Shown in pieces: positions 54,301 to 60,170 of a DNA stretch of 64,000 nt (positions are counted from its first letter, which is position 1; the number at the start of each line of letters is the position of its first letter). The position numbers were made by a program, and so were the translations under genes. The notes under the pieces were generated by a model. It had not been told where the DNA came from, made no database searches, and saw nothing but the letters and a program-made list of their open reading frames with translations. The stretch comes from Trogon surrucura. Its lineage: Eukaryota; Chordata; Aves; Trogoniformes; Trogonidae. The stretch covers positions 14,553,001 through 14,617,000 of the forward strand of contig CM036618.1 in the NCBI GenBank assembly GCA_020746105.1, written 5' to 3'.

Positions 54301-57300
54301 AGTCTATTCTGATATTTTTTTTACTTATTTCTGAACAGTCTTGTTTCCTGCACCATAGGAAAAAAGTGTAAACCCAGAGGCAGAAGAGGAAGGTGCAACA
54401 AAAGTTAACACAATAATGATATACATTAATGGTGGTTTGATTTTTTAATCTTTTGCAAGTGCAAAGCGAAACAGTTGATAATAAACCTGAGCTATGTATT
54501 AAAAAATGTTTTCAATTAAACATATTGTACACTTGGGATACACATGTGTATGTGTATGTACGTATACTTATTTGAATACATGTGGAATAAATGGGCAGGA
54601 GAGTAAAATAACACTGAAAATGTTATGCAGAGGAAGAGAGCTAAACGCTGTCTGCTAGAATCATTAATATGGACGGCAGGTCTGTTTCAATGACATGAAT
54701 ACTTTGTTTTCTGGAAGTCGATAAATTAATCTGAGAGGAAGATTGTTAAATAGATGTTAATATGTGGAACCTTGTGATGTGGGTGTGGATGCATATGTTT
54801 ACGATATTTTAATGTATATAACAAATTTCTCACGCAGCACCTTTTATGTGCTATAGTACTATTGACTGTATGTTGTGACAGAACAATTATACAAGCATGT
54901 AAATGATTCAGAAACTTATTCAAAGGTTTATCAGAGTTGAGTAAACTCACTAAGTAACTCCACTGTCAGTTCAGTTTGGATGTCTGAAGCAATTTTCAGA
55001 ATGCTCCGGGATTCACGTCCAGAAAATGATCCCCTCTTATTTTCTCTGATATATCTTTCATTTTTTTCTCCTTAGTTGTGATTGATTGTCTGTTTAGAAT
55101 CTGAAGTAGGCAGACAGTTGATCTGGCAAGTTTGTATGTTGCTGCATTGAGTTTTGGGTTTTTTTTTTTACTTGACATGCCACATTTCAGACTTATTAAA
55201 TGAGTTCTGTGTATTTGTTAATTCTCTCTTTCTGATCTCTCCCAGTTGAGTTAATAGGGCTTTGTAAGTTTTTTTCTTTTCTTGCAGTGACACAGAAGAA
55301 AACATAACCAAGAATTTAGTCATTGTATAACCCTTCCTTTGTTATAGGCATCTGAAATGTTAGAAAAGCAATATATTCTGTAACTCAGTTTCTCTGACTT
55401 AATTGAATCCCATAACTGCAATCCTCACCATTCCACTTCAGCTAATGCCTCGTGCTTCACTTCATTGTCTTGCACAGAATTTCTGTTTCTTCTAAGAAAA
55501 AGCAAACTACAAGATCTTATTTTTTACTCTTTCTTTTTACTCTCTTTTTTCACTTACATCCTGATTAACTTATAGCATCATTTTCTCAAAGAGATGACAA
55601 ATGTTCTTTCTCACCGATACCTTTTCAAATCGATGCTCTAAATATAATTTTTGTTATCTTGACTTGACTAAATTAAGCTTCTTCTAGCATACATGTGTAT
55701 GGGCACCCCTTTTTATTAAAAATACCTATCTGTAAGTATCAGTTTTCCTTTTCAAAGCTTTACTGACCCTTTTCTACCTCTTCTTACCTTCATCTAATAC
55801 TCAGTCATCAATTGCTACTACCATTTTTTCATTAGACCAACCTCCATCACCAGCTGGTCATTGTATGGTGGGATTTTTTTTTTATTTTTTATTTTTTATT
55901 TTTTTTTTTACTTTTTCCTCTGACACTTTTTTCCCATGAAACTTTCAGAAGCCTTGCTAGCAGTTGACTACATATCTCCACAGATTGCATAGAATCGTAG
56001 AATCATAGAATTGTCAGGGTTGGAAGGGACCTGAAAGATCATCTAGTTCCAGCACCCCCGCTGTGAGCAGAGACATCTCCCACTAGATCAAGCTGCTCAG
56101 AGCCCCATCCAGCCTGGCCTTAAAAACTTCTATAGAAATGTGTCATTTAACATTGCTGTCATACTGACTTCAGTATAACTTTTCTCTACGTTTTTGGTGG
56201 TCCTACTCTGAAGGAAATTCCTGAAAGAATGTAATTCTTCTGTAGGAACTAATGCATTTACACAGGGATATACTTCATTACCTTGGTGCCAGCTTGTTTC
56301 TGTTGACTGAACTCATGGGATCTGTTGGAGAAACTGTCCTTTGGAAGCTACAATGATTCCAATGTAGCAGATTGTTTTTAAGCCAAATGTGAAGTGTCCC
56401 CAATCCCTACCCTTCTTGTGTGCAACTCTGTATATGCACTATTTAAACTACTGTTACAGTCAGTGGACATCACGTCAATGGTACATGCAATAATGCAGTT
56501 AATCAGCCACTAAGTGCTTGATTCAGTTATTTAATCATAGATATCAAGAATCTGAGATGCCCTAAGTTATACTCCTGTTCTTTAGCTACTGATGCAGAAA
56601 GTCTAGATCCTCTGTCAGATCTGCAGGCGATAAGCAGATACCTTAATTACTGCAGTGTATTGCATGCAGCCATCACGTTCTCTGTTTAAGCAGCTGGATC
56701 CAATGCATTGTGTATGCTTGAGGCTGGGTTAATTTTTCAGTTCCGGTGACATTATAGCCCTAATAAGAACTCAGACATCCAGTGACACCTGAATTTTAAT
56801 GTTGTCATCTTGAGCGGAACCTTTCTCATAGCCTCTTGTCTGTGGTCTGGTTTATCTTTGCAGGACTGGAGTTTTCAATTAGACTGGTTCATTAGTTGTA
56901 ATATATGTTATAAAAACAACAACAAAAAACCCAAAACCCAAATCAAAACCCTTCAAGCTGCAAAACACAGATATAGCATAAACATAAATGCTTATATAAA
57001 AGAGACTATCTAAAATACCTGTTTTCCAATGGAACTATTAAAAAAAGGAAAAATAAAAGGGGAAGCTAATGCTTGCTACTTAAGAACAGAATCTGTTCCA
57101 CCTCCCTTTGTTTCCATCATAATCTTAACACAGTTTGTTTTTTGCATGGTTTAATCCTTACACCTTGGCTACCTGGCATTAAAAACAAAACAAAGCAAAA
57201 AAATCCACGTAGCAAGTGTTCTAACTTGTTAGTCTGTCTTCTGAGGATTATTTAAAAAATAGTTGGCTTTGTTACTTGTCCTTTCATTAGGCTAAAGTTA

Positions 57301-59849
57301 CATATATGTGTATTTTAAAGCTGCTGGTCTAGTATTAATAAGTTGTTATTATTTTGTTTTTAATCACAAGTGCTTACTTTTATAAAGGATATCAGGAAGA
57401 AATAATGTAAGAATATAATTTCTCCCAAACATCCCTTGAAATCCTCAAACTGTAGCTTCCTCATGAAGGTAGAGTTGAAGCATATTATTAAAGTTGTCTT
57501 CTTAAGATGTGATCTCCAACAATCCTTAAATCATTTATTTTATGAGATATTGATTCAGGACAGCAAAAAGTTATAGCCTGAAAGTGTTTTTGTTCCAGTT
57601 ACACAGAGGAATGGCTTTTCAGAAAACAGAATTCTTATTTGTGCAGAAAAGACTGTAATTACTCGTAAGAGTTGAAATACTTTTTAGAAAAAATCAATAG
57701 AATTTATCTGATATCAGTGGAGCTATGGAAGCATACACACCAGCATACAAGTTAGCCCATTAGTCCTTACACTACTATAGGAGGTTTATTTTAAAATAAA
57801 TGTGTTTTGCTCAAATACAGTTGAGAGTTTTGAGAGGGTGGATTTCTTTGTGTGTTTTGATTTGGGATTTTTTTGTTGTTGTTTTTTACATGAGAAAGAG
57901 CTGATGCAGAAAACTGTCTTCTATTTTTAATAATTGACTTACATGGGAGCTTACCGTGGTTTGCAGGAAAACACATAGATGTATACTTGCAGGTGTTACA
58001 GAAGCAGTTTGAGACTGAGACTGAGCATAGGCTGGGGTCTCAATTCCTTTTTGCAGCCCTTTAGGTTTACTATATTTGATACCTTGTAAGTGCTCACTGC
58101 TGCATTTCAAATTTTGATAATACTTTTTCAGTTATTCTAGAGATGAATGTTTGCATCTTTTCATGTTTCTGCTTCTGAGAATTCAACTTAATTAATACTA
58201 CTTCTGTACAAATACCAAATTGTCTCTACTATGAGCTTTCTTGGATTATTGAAGATTAATGTTAGTATGCTCAGTCTTCTCATTTGTAGAAACATCATTA
58301 TTTTAACAGAAGCATTCAACAAATTTGTAAAATACTACCATTAGGAAGTCTGGAACTAAAAACAGCTGTTGTGTTTGGCAACAAGAGCTTATAACTGAAT
58401 AAGGGGCAAAATGTTCTGTTAATCATGCTACTCACTTGAGATTGAAACTCCTAAATCACTTTTAACTTGTCTTTTGTTGGTTTTTATGACAGCTACTGCT
58501 TCAATTAATGATCATTAAAGTATATTAACATAGTGTGCTTGAAGTCTAACGCTTTTGGCTTTAGGTTATTGGCCTAATTAAAGCCTGAGTCTAACACTTG
58601 CCGTTGTGTGTTGGATGTGCTCACAGGCGGAAAGCAACGTCTCCTCTAGCCAGTCTGCTGACTTCTTGTACTGGACGACATCAAAAACCATGAAGGTGTT
58701 GTCTAACACAACCATGACTACAAAAGCCATGCTGCATGCTGTCAGTGATGGGCAGTGGTGGAAGAGATCCTTAACTTACCTTCGGCCGTTACATGTAAGG
58801 GGTTGCTGATGTGTCTCCAGATGTTGACACGGTCACTGCTATGGTAGTGTACAAGCTGGGCCTCTTTGTAGGTGTCTGGTAACTGAAGGCCTCAAATCAG
58901 TAAAGGAACTCGAGATATCACAGGATAGTTTGCAAGCAAATCCCCATGAAAGAAGGGGTCCGAAGCTGTTTCCTTTTGTTCTCTAATCTGTTTTCTCCTG
59001 CTTTCTTAGCATAGTGTGAGAAGGCATAGTCGAAATTTGGCAAAACTTCAGAACTTTTGGGAAGAAAGCACAGCAAAGCCTACTCTTTAAATACTGTCAT
59101 TTTGTATTCAAAGCTGCTCCTTTTCAGTTTCTCTTTTTTTTTTCTTTCTCTGTTTCAGTGGATTGTCTATAATGTTTATGATACTATTTTTTCTGGTACT
59201 GCTTTTAAGCATGATTCTCTTTCCTTCTTTACGAATACTGGACCTCATCCAGCATTCATTTATGTGATATCTCACTCCCCACTGAATTAAATGATATTTT
59301 CATTTACAGTTGTTTTCCTTCTGAAGAGCAGTTACAGACTTTTTAATGTTCTTTTTTATAACTAGTCTCAACCAAAATTTATTTTCCTAGGGACAAGACA
59401 TGTTAAAATGTGGACCTGGAGAAAATGTCACTGTGGAAAAACAAGGCTGTCATCCGTTTTATGAGTCTCTAATTGCTGATCCGTATGTTGCAGAAGTAAG
59501 TGTTACAGAATTATGAAGTTACGATCTTACCACTAAGTAAAAATATGAATTTTGGATTATTTATGTGACTTGAAATTTTGTGCAATAGTAGGGAAGAAAT
59601 CTGGAATTAAATAGAAAGGAGAGCATATGCAGGAACCGAGGTAAATAATTGCATCTGATGCAAGTGAGCTAAAAATAACTGCAGGGTGTAGTGCGCATGT
59701 GTCAGTTACCTTATTTTACTTCTAGTCTGAAATCAGCTATGGCACGTACCAGAACAATTCTTTGGAAAGCTTTGCAGAAGTATTGCTGAGAACAGAGAAA
59801 CTGACGGAAACAAAAAGCAAAGGAAAAGACCTACTTCCAACTACAGAAG
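251..59849 (+). CDS. NBAS: NBAS, internal part of the gene (20 exons, spliced)
   Basis: NBAS is a large peripheral ER protein that joins RINT1 and ZW10 in the NRZ tethering complex. It acts with ER SNAREs in Golgi-to-ER retrograde traffic and has also been linked to nonsense-mediated decay. Seen here: 20 exons on + with GT-AG borders join into one open frame of 2561 nt (about 853 codons) without a stop. Recognised stretches include [61 protein letters not shown] and [16 protein letters not shown]. From about exon 4-5 onward this is the Sec39 domain. Human NBAS is about 2371 residues, so roughly the central third is present; start and stop codons are outside the window. Identification rests on remembered family sequence, but the collinearity over 20 exons makes it very secure. 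Confidence 0.97.
330..1018 (+). other. NBAS: Intron with poly-T tract at the 3' splice site
   Basis: 689 bp. The only notable feature is an uninterrupted run of 24 T at 986-1009, followed by cccttaaag at the acceptor. No repeat element is recognised. Confidence 0.85.
1019..1123 (+). CDS. NBAS: NBAS local exon 2
   Basis: 105 nt, phase 0 at both ends, 35 codons. It reads [20 protein letters not shown] and ends in LSARTYAR, near-identical to remembered vertebrate NBAS. The acceptor lies just after a 24-T run; the donor is gtattt, weaker than the consensus. Confidence 0.96.
1385..1521 (+). CDS. NBAS: NBAS local exon 3
   Basis: 137 nt starting after ttgctcttcag and ending before gtaagg. It encodes [20 protein letters not shown], then [16 protein letters not shown] and LLPEA, with two bases of a split Cys codon completed by the first base of the exon at 16768. 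It closes the conserved block before the Sec39 domain. The preceding intron (1124-1384) is only 261 bp. Confidence 0.96.
4383..4968 (-). mobile_element. CR1 LINE 3' fragment
   Basis: Antisense CR1 tail. It starts with the 3'-end signature (tcacagaat, ttggttggaag) and runs through the 3' UTR into the C-terminal reverse-transcriptase region. The - strand reads [20 protein letters not shown]-like residues interrupted by frame errors. It is 5'-truncated and moderately old. Confidence 0.9.
5088..5113. repeat. Perfect inverted repeat, 12-bp arms
   Basis: Arms tgagggaaaact and agttttccctca are exact reverse complements with a 2-nt centre (tg). The flanks do not extend the pairing. No element is recognised around it. 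Confidence 0.85.
7476..7850 (+). mobile_element. Old CR1 fragment (reverse-transcriptase C-terminal region)
   Basis: Degraded similarity to the sense CR1 consensus: agggacctagacagactgg, then aaggacaaatgcaacgtcctg, aaaaggacctgcaggccctgg, and the segment before the ggctggagcacct block. Many substitutions and gaps suggest it is one of the oldest copies here. Boundaries are approximate. Confidence 0.65.
7908..8068 (-). mobile_element. CR1 3' tail with a small internal duplication
   Basis: It starts with catagaattacagaagcatagaatc, typical of an inverted CR1 3' end. It includes a short repeated block (cacttaaatatctccag occurs twice, about 8023-8039 and 8051-8067). Confidence 0.75.
10140..10375. 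promoter_or_regulatory. Intronic CpG-rich islet
   Basis: About two dozen CpG dinucleotides in roughly 235 bp, against almost none in the surrounding kilobases, and much higher GC. A consensus-like splice donor (cccgtgagtt, gtgagt at 10254) lies inside on the + strand. This would fit a small unmethylated regulatory element or alternative first exon inside NBAS, but no TATA box or convincing ORF was seen. A GC-rich repeat remnant is an alternative. Confidence 0.45.
11487..11928 (+). mobile_element. CR1 3' fragment
   Basis: Sense CR1: ggctgaaaggga, ttgcagactttcaatactt, gacaggacaaggggtaatgg, gaaacactggaacaggttgc, and a tail ending attccatgattctattctatg. The frame is broken. It is 5'-truncated. 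Confidence 0.9.
12245..12350 (+). mobile_element. Short CR1 3' tail
   Basis: Only the last ~105 bp: acctggtctagttaagggc, catggcagggaggttggctt, cccttccaacctaagac and the tctatgattctgtgat tail. Confidence 0.85.
13920..14058 (-). mobile_element. Short CR1 3' tail
   Basis: Antisense CR1 end: tagaatcgtttaggttggaa, then aagatcaagtccaactgtaa and the diverged UTR. It lies about 120 bp from the RPL35 pseudogene. Confidence 0.8.
14178..14395 (-). pseudogene. RPL35: Processed pseudogene of ribosomal protein L35
   Basis: On the - strand the segment 14395 down to about 14235 translates to [20 protein letters not shown] and [14 protein letters not shown]. This is the diagnostic middle of large-subunit ribosomal protein uL29 (RPL35). 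Upstream residues ([10 protein letters not shown]) align poorly with the normal protein. Downstream, the KGKKYKPLDLRPKK stretch is missing and the frame is lost. There is no intron and no initiation codon, and no poly-A tail is visible. It is a decayed, 5'- and 3'-incomplete retrocopy inside the large NBAS intron, antisense to the host gene. Confidence 0.85.
16768..16851 (+). CDS. NBAS: NBAS local exon 4
   Basis: 84 nt between acceptor ttgttataccag and donor gtaagc. The first base completes the Cys codon of exon 3, giving [20 protein letters not shown], then DWCEKAEC and two bases of a split Arg codon. It aligns with the NBAS segment ending in the conserved DWCEELAC-like motif, with several substitutions. 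It stands alone after a 15 kb intron. Confidence 0.93.
17149..19225 (-). mobile_element. CR1 LINE, 2.1 kb, 5'-truncated
   Basis: 3' tail at 17149 (catagactcagagaatgg). Reading on the - strand toward the tail: an endonuclease-RT linker ([18 protein letters not shown], near 19190), RT residues [16 protein letters not shown] (near 18300), [20 protein letters not shown] (near 18110), then [20 protein letters not shown] (near 17510). The RT metal-binding FADD is FADH here. Several frameshifts and stops break it, so it is inactive. It is very similar to the copies at 20967 and 62741. Confidence 0.95.
19496..20388 (-). mobile_element. Solo LTR (893 bp) with exact 5-bp target duplication
   Basis: The element begins TGTCTTGAG and ends TCTCTTACA on the + strand (TG...CA). 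It is flanked by CTGAT at 19491-19495 and again at 20389-20393. On the - strand a TATA box (CTATAAAAT, 19788-19796) is followed about 180 bp on by AATAAA (19605-19610), so it is transcribed antisense to NBAS. It is GC- and CpG-richer than its surroundings and has no internal retroviral genes. The 5-bp duplication fits ERVL-like elements; I do not recognise the exact family. Confidence 0.88.
20450..20603 (+). CDS. NBAS: NBAS local exon 5
   Basis: 154 nt after ctacttctttttttTaaag and before gtgaga. One base completes Arg, then 51 codons: [20 protein letters not shown], followed by [20 protein letters not shown] and [11 protein letters not shown]. This matches the start of the Sec39 domain. It is the exon most crowded by mobile DNA: a solo LTR ends 61 bp upstream and CR1 copies lie on both sides. 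Confidence 0.95.
20967..21974 (+). mobile_element. CR1 LINE 3' kilobase
   Basis: Sense CR1 from the RT palm region ([20 protein letters not shown], near 21000) to the tail ctatgattctatgat. The 115-residue stretch at 21539-21886 keeps the CR1 C-terminal domain open ([20 protein letters not shown] ... [10 protein letters not shown]). Upstream frames are broken. It is inverted relative to 17149-19225 and close to it in sequence. Confidence 0.95.
22837..22896. repeat. 30-bp tandem duplication, two copies
   Basis: Units 22837-22866 and 22867-22896 differ at one base of 30. Each starts aagcaaaaagaa and ends gaaactggac. The array ends about 110 bp before the exon at 23009. Confidence 0.85.
23009..23194 (+). 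CDS. NBAS: NBAS local exon 6
   Basis: 186 nt, phase 0 at both ends, 62 codons between ttatttttcag and gtaagt. It reads [20 protein letters not shown], then [15 protein letters not shown] and [19 protein letters not shown]. This is among the best conserved parts of NBAS and lies in the Sec39 domain. Confidence 0.98.
23195..25009 (+). other. NBAS: Intron with CR1
   Basis: 1.8 kb. Holds a CR1 at 24011-24803 and a GT/T-rich low-complexity stretch at about 24897-24960. Otherwise nothing is recognised. Confidence 0.85.
24011..24803 (+). mobile_element. CR1 3' fragment, 0.8 kb
   Basis: Sense CR1 starting near cctcatgaagttcagtaagg and ending attctatgaatctatgat. Open pieces read [20 protein letters not shown] and [20 protein letters not shown], with stops between. 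It is closely related to the copy at 47731-48526. Confidence 0.92.
25010..25183 (+). CDS. NBAS: NBAS local exon 7
   Basis: 174 nt, phase 0 at both ends, 58 codons after actttccag and before gtaagt. It reads [20 protein letters not shown], then [20 protein letters not shown] and [12 protein letters not shown]. Clear NBAS Sec39 sequence. A 241-bp intron separates it from the next exon. Confidence 0.97.
25425..25558 (+). CDS. NBAS: NBAS local exon 8
   Basis: 134 nt after ttcctgttag and before gtaaat. It encodes [20 protein letters not shown], then [20 protein letters not shown] and QRGY plus two bases of Gly. The IIPDQDQ and CYDLLECLPERGYG motifs of NBAS are evident. Confidence 0.97.
25559..26271 (+). 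other. NBAS: Intron, 713 bp
   Basis: AT-rich, with no mobile element or other structure recognised. Confidence 0.85.
26272..26334 (+). CDS. NBAS: NBAS local exon 9 (63 nt)
   Basis: Short exon between tctttgcag and the weak donor gtattt. It completes Gly, then encodes [20 protein letters not shown] and two bases of Ser. It matches the NBAS segment that links GYGDK to DQLEQILS. Confidence 0.94.
26335..27036 (+). other. NBAS: Intron ending beside a CR1 tail
   Basis: 702 bp. An antisense CR1 tail (26841-27001) leaves only 35 bp of unique sequence before exon 10. The first 500 bp hold nothing recognised. Confidence 0.85.
26841..27001 (-). mobile_element. CR1 3' tail next to exon 10
   Basis: Antisense tail: atagaatcatagaatggcct, ccttagaggtcatctaatcc, ctagaccaggttgctcaaag, ending cagccacaacttctctg. 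It stops 35 bp before the exon at 27037. Confidence 0.92.
27037..27159 (+). CDS. NBAS: NBAS local exon 10
   Basis: 123 nt between ttttcatttccag and donor gttagt. Completes Ser, then [40 protein letters not shown] and two bases of Lys. The exon is visibly GC-richer than its neighbours. CR1 tails in opposite orientation lie 35 bp upstream and about 100 bp downstream. Confidence 0.96.
27160..28724 (+). other. NBAS: Intron, 1.6 kb
   Basis: Contains a CR1 tail at 27260-27350. The remainder is AT-rich with nothing recognised. Confidence 0.85.
27260..27350 (+). mobile_element. CR1 3' tail downstream of exon 10
   Basis: Sense tail: gtccctgcctgtggccaggg, gttggaactagatcatgttt, aaggttccttccaactctga, ending ttctgtgattctatga. 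Its left edge is diffuse. Confidence 0.85.
28725..28827 (+). CDS. NBAS: NBAS local exon 11
   Basis: 103 nt after aatgtttgtag and before gtgagt. Completes Lys, then 34 codons [20 protein letters not shown] and [14 protein letters not shown]. Matches NBAS (TGRKQPPVSE region), with serial conservative changes. Confidence 0.96.
28828..31152 (+). other. NBAS: Intron, 2.3 kb
   Basis: AT-rich. One diverged CR1 tail at 30355-30456, a short direct repeat of gatcattataggat at about 29212-29245, and a 14-nt palindrome (ctttgcatgcaaag) at 30042-30055. Nothing else. Confidence 0.8.
30355..30456 (+). mobile_element. Diverged CR1 3' tail
   Basis: gttgcaccagatgatcttct, gaggtcccttccaacctggg, then a decayed tail (ttgattcattgattg). 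Sense orientation; only the UTR end remains. Confidence 0.75.
31153..31376 (+). CDS. NBAS: NBAS local exon 12
   Basis: 224 nt after tcttgcttttag and before gtatat; 74 codons plus two bases of Arg. Reads [60 protein letters not shown] and [14 protein letters not shown]. It is the longest exon here and highly recognisable as NBAS. Confidence 0.98.
31377..33790 (+). other. NBAS: Intron with 1 kb CR1
   Basis: 2.4 kb. T-rich and GT-rich low complexity at about 31541-31577 and 31618-31631, CR1 at 32455-33461, and a second T/G-rich stretch at about 33628-33710. Confidence 0.85.
32455..33461 (+). mobile_element. CR1 fragment with internal deletion
   Basis: Sense CR1: [20 protein letters not shown] near 32530, [20 protein letters not shown] near 32660, IPQGSVF near 32810. 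About 32890-32905 it jumps from the RT palm motif ([12 protein letters not shown]) to the LAQKANHVL region, so the intervening segment is deleted. The tail is gttctatgattctac. Confidence 0.92.
33791..33903 (+). CDS. NBAS: NBAS local exon 13
   Basis: 113 nt between ccttcctgattag and gtactg. Completes Arg, then [37 protein letters not shown] and one base of Val. Matches NBAS ARCCLQLI ... [11 protein letters not shown]. Confidence 0.97.
33904..37690 (+). other. NBAS: Intron with a 1.1 kb LTR
   Basis: 3.8 kb. LTR at 34529-35625 and a T run at 35932-35948. The other parts, including 35949-37690, are AT-rich with no recognised content. Confidence 0.85.
34529..35625 (-). mobile_element. Solo LTR of an abundant avian type (1.1 kb)
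   Basis: On + it starts TGGGGTGTGTTG and ends CCCCAATACA. CTTTA (34524-34528) and CTTCA (35626-35630) flank it as a one-mismatch target duplication. The GC-rich middle has degenerate ~45-50 bp subrepeats (ccatggggtcac and cttggggtcac blocks). From memory it resembles, in antisense, a widespread bird ERVL-like LTR (segments near cagcttctcatacaaagg and gctaccaaaatggtgcc). No retroviral coding region is present. The 217-residue + frame at 34980-35633 is a by-product of the subrepeats. Confidence 0.82.
37691..37804 (+). CDS. NBAS: NBAS local exon 14
   Basis: 114 nt between tctctcaacag and gtaagc. Two bases complete Val, then [37 protein letters not shown] and one base of Gly. Matches NBAS VRLCPDRISLIKE ... 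KLLGLAELLRVAG. Confidence 0.97.
38689..41216 (-). mobile_element. CR1 LINE, 2.5 kb, ORF2 nearly intact
   Basis: From the tail (catagaatcatagaatg, 38689) back to a 5' truncation near 41216. On the - strand the C-terminal half of the endonuclease is present ([13 protein letters not shown] near 41130; CSDHEMVEF near 40910), then all main RT motifs: [13 protein letters not shown] (39830), [20 protein letters not shown] (39660), FADDTKL with the catalytic Asp pair (39570), and the C-terminal domain to a stop at 38769. One in-frame TGA at 39852-39854 is the only interruption in about 815 codons. It lacks ORF1, the promoter and the N-terminal endonuclease, so it is dead on arrival but young. Confidence 0.95.
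41838..41925 (-). mobile_element. Short CR1 3' tail
   Basis: agaatcacacagaatgtcag, ggcttggaagagacatggaa, aggtcatctagtcaaccccc. Antisense, 3' UTR only. Confidence 0.8.
44827..45268 (-). mobile_element. CR1 3' fragment
   Basis: Antisense copy related to 38689-41216. The - strand reads [40 protein letters not shown] and [20 protein letters not shown] in one frame. The tail at 44829 carries two cacagtatcacaatatg units. Confidence 0.93.
45339..45402. repeat. 32-bp tandem duplication
   Basis: Two identical 32-bp units (45339-45370, 45371-45402; each aaaaaatatttg ... atatctcagg), followed by a partial third (aaaaaatatt). It sits between two CR1 copies. Confidence 0.9.
45461..46150 (-). mobile_element. 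CR1 3' fragment, older subfamily
   Basis: Antisense: acatagaatcgtttagtttg, a UTR with aagtccaaccattaacctga, then - strand [20 protein letters not shown] and further RT C-terminal pieces with frame breaks. Ends near 46150. Confidence 0.9.
47731..48526 (+). mobile_element. CR1 3' fragment, 0.8 kb
   Basis: Sense: taggctggagagcctgggca to ttctgcgattctgtgat. The frame at 47898-48479 stays open for 193 residues ([60 protein letters not shown]). Same subfamily as 24011-24803. Confidence 0.94.
48981..49094 (+). CDS. NBAS: NBAS local exon 15
   Basis: 114 nt between tttttcttacag and gtgaag. Two bases complete Gly, then [37 protein letters not shown] and one base of Gly. Strong match to [16 protein letters not shown] ... 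CQELMATG. Confidence 0.97.
49095..49957 (+). other. NBAS: Intron, 863 bp
   Basis: AT-rich with short G and T homopolymers (about 49583-49590, 49640-49649). No element recognised. Confidence 0.85.
49958..50115 (+). CDS. NBAS: NBAS local exon 16
   Basis: 158 nt after gttccactgcag and before gtgggt. Completes Gly, then [40 protein letters not shown] and [12 protein letters not shown]. Matches NBAS ([26 protein letters not shown]). Ends in phase 0. Confidence 0.98.
51340..52372 (+). mobile_element. CR1 fragment, 1 kb
   Basis: Sense: [20 protein letters not shown] and [20 protein letters not shown] near 51411-51555 (RT palm including FADD), then a broken C-terminal region and a decayed tail (gacagttctgtgaattc). 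Many frameshifts. Confidence 0.93.
52701..53287 (-). mobile_element. LTR of a common avian family
   Basis: On + it begins TGCCATAATTTAACCCC and ends CCATCCAAAATCA (TG...CA). From memory, the reverse strand resembles a frequent bird LTR, with blocks such as ttcttcctagtagctg, cagccttcttgctggcaggg and cagtttgggtcagttgtcct. It has A-rich middle sequence and C runs (about 52974-52991). No clear target duplication was found at these borders and no internal retroviral sequence adjoins it. Confidence 0.75.
53613..53808 (-). mobile_element. CR1 3' tail, old
   Basis: Antisense: aatcacaggagggtttgagt, tggaagcgaccttaaagatc, ttgctcaaagccccagccag, tctgggcagcctgtaccaat. Ends about 210 bp before exon 17. Confidence 0.85.
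54020..54118 (+). CDS. NBAS: NBAS local exon 17
   Basis: 99 nt, phase 0 at both ends, 33 codons after ttttttgtttatag and before gtaaga. Reads [20 protein letters not shown], then [13 protein letters not shown]. The first half matches NBAS (EILYQRVNFQ). The Ser/Glu-rich end is the poorly conserved linker of the protein. Confidence 0.93.
54359..54448 (+). other. NBAS: Candidate alternative (terminal) exon
   Basis: A good acceptor (cttgtttcctgcaccatag) precedes 54359. In the phase left by exon 17 it opens 29 codons, [20 protein letters not shown] and nine more, then taa at 54446-54448, with AATAAA at 54480-54485 and a TG-rich stretch after 54543. A possible donor gttaac at 54404 would instead give a 45-nt in-frame exon. 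Speculative; I do not remember it in NBAS. Confidence 0.3.
55988..56133 (-). mobile_element. Short CR1 3' tail
   Basis: Antisense: gcatagaatcgtagaatcat, agaattgtcagggttggaag, ctcagagccccatccagcct. Three tail units are present. Confidence 0.9.
58627..58794 (+). CDS. NBAS: NBAS local exon 18
   Basis: 168 nt, phase 0 at both ends, 56 codons between ggatgtgctcacag and gtaagg. Reads [40 protein letters not shown] and [16 protein letters not shown]. The block from WTT to YLRPL is nearly identical to vertebrate NBAS. Confidence 0.98.
58795..59390 (+). other. NBAS: Intron, 596 bp
   Basis: Unique sequence with a pyrimidine-rich part near 59115-59155. Nothing recognised. Confidence 0.85.
59391..59495 (+). 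CDS. NBAS: NBAS local exon 19
   Basis: 105 nt, phase 0 at both ends, 35 codons between tattttcctag and gtaagt. Reads [20 protein letters not shown], then [15 protein letters not shown]. The [11 protein letters not shown] motif identifies it; the first 15 residues are variable. Confidence 0.96.
59726..59849 (+). CDS. NBAS: NBAS local exon 20 (last in window)
   Basis: 124 nt after ttttacttctag and before gtatgg. Reads [41 protein letters not shown] and one base of the next codon. Matches [16 protein letters not shown] ... FPTTE. The following NBAS exon (LLQLASEALPN-like) was not found before the window ends. Confidence 0.95.
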
Positions 59850-60089
59850 GTATGGATGTGTGTATATTCATTCATTCTTGTATTTACAGTATGTGGTAAA
59901 TATAGGGAGTTCTATGGATGGATTTGAGTGTGGAGAGTTGCACACAACTATTTGAAGTATTGTCTTGTTATTTTGTGGGAATTGTGATCTGATTCAACAT
60001 GTTACTTTGGTAGGTAGTATAAAAATAGCTTCAAAGTTTTCAAGAGAAGTGGTGTGTTTGAAAGGAGTTGCACAGTAAAGACTAGAAAT

Positions 60090-60170
60090 CTGAAATCTGC
60101 AGTTGGCTTTAGGTAAGCAGAAACTGCTTATTTAAAGCCAACTTATTTGAAGCCAACTTTCAGATTTCAG
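60090..60170. repeat. 81-nt imperfect hairpin
   Basis: The left arm (60090-60120; ctgaaatctgcagttggctt then taagcag) pairs with the right arm (60124-60170; ctgctta, then ccaactttcagatttcag). The loop is aaa. The right arm holds an extra copy of an agccaactt block, which makes an asymmetric internal loop. No mobile element is recognised around it. Confidence 0.7.

Larger units (their letters stand above)
54119..58626 (+). other. NBAS: Intron, 4.5 kb
   Basis: Contains a possible alternative exon (54359-54448), a CR1 tail (55988-56133), a T-rich stretch (55873-55910) and an A/C-rich stretch (about 56911-56950). Nothing else is recognised. Confidence 0.8.
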
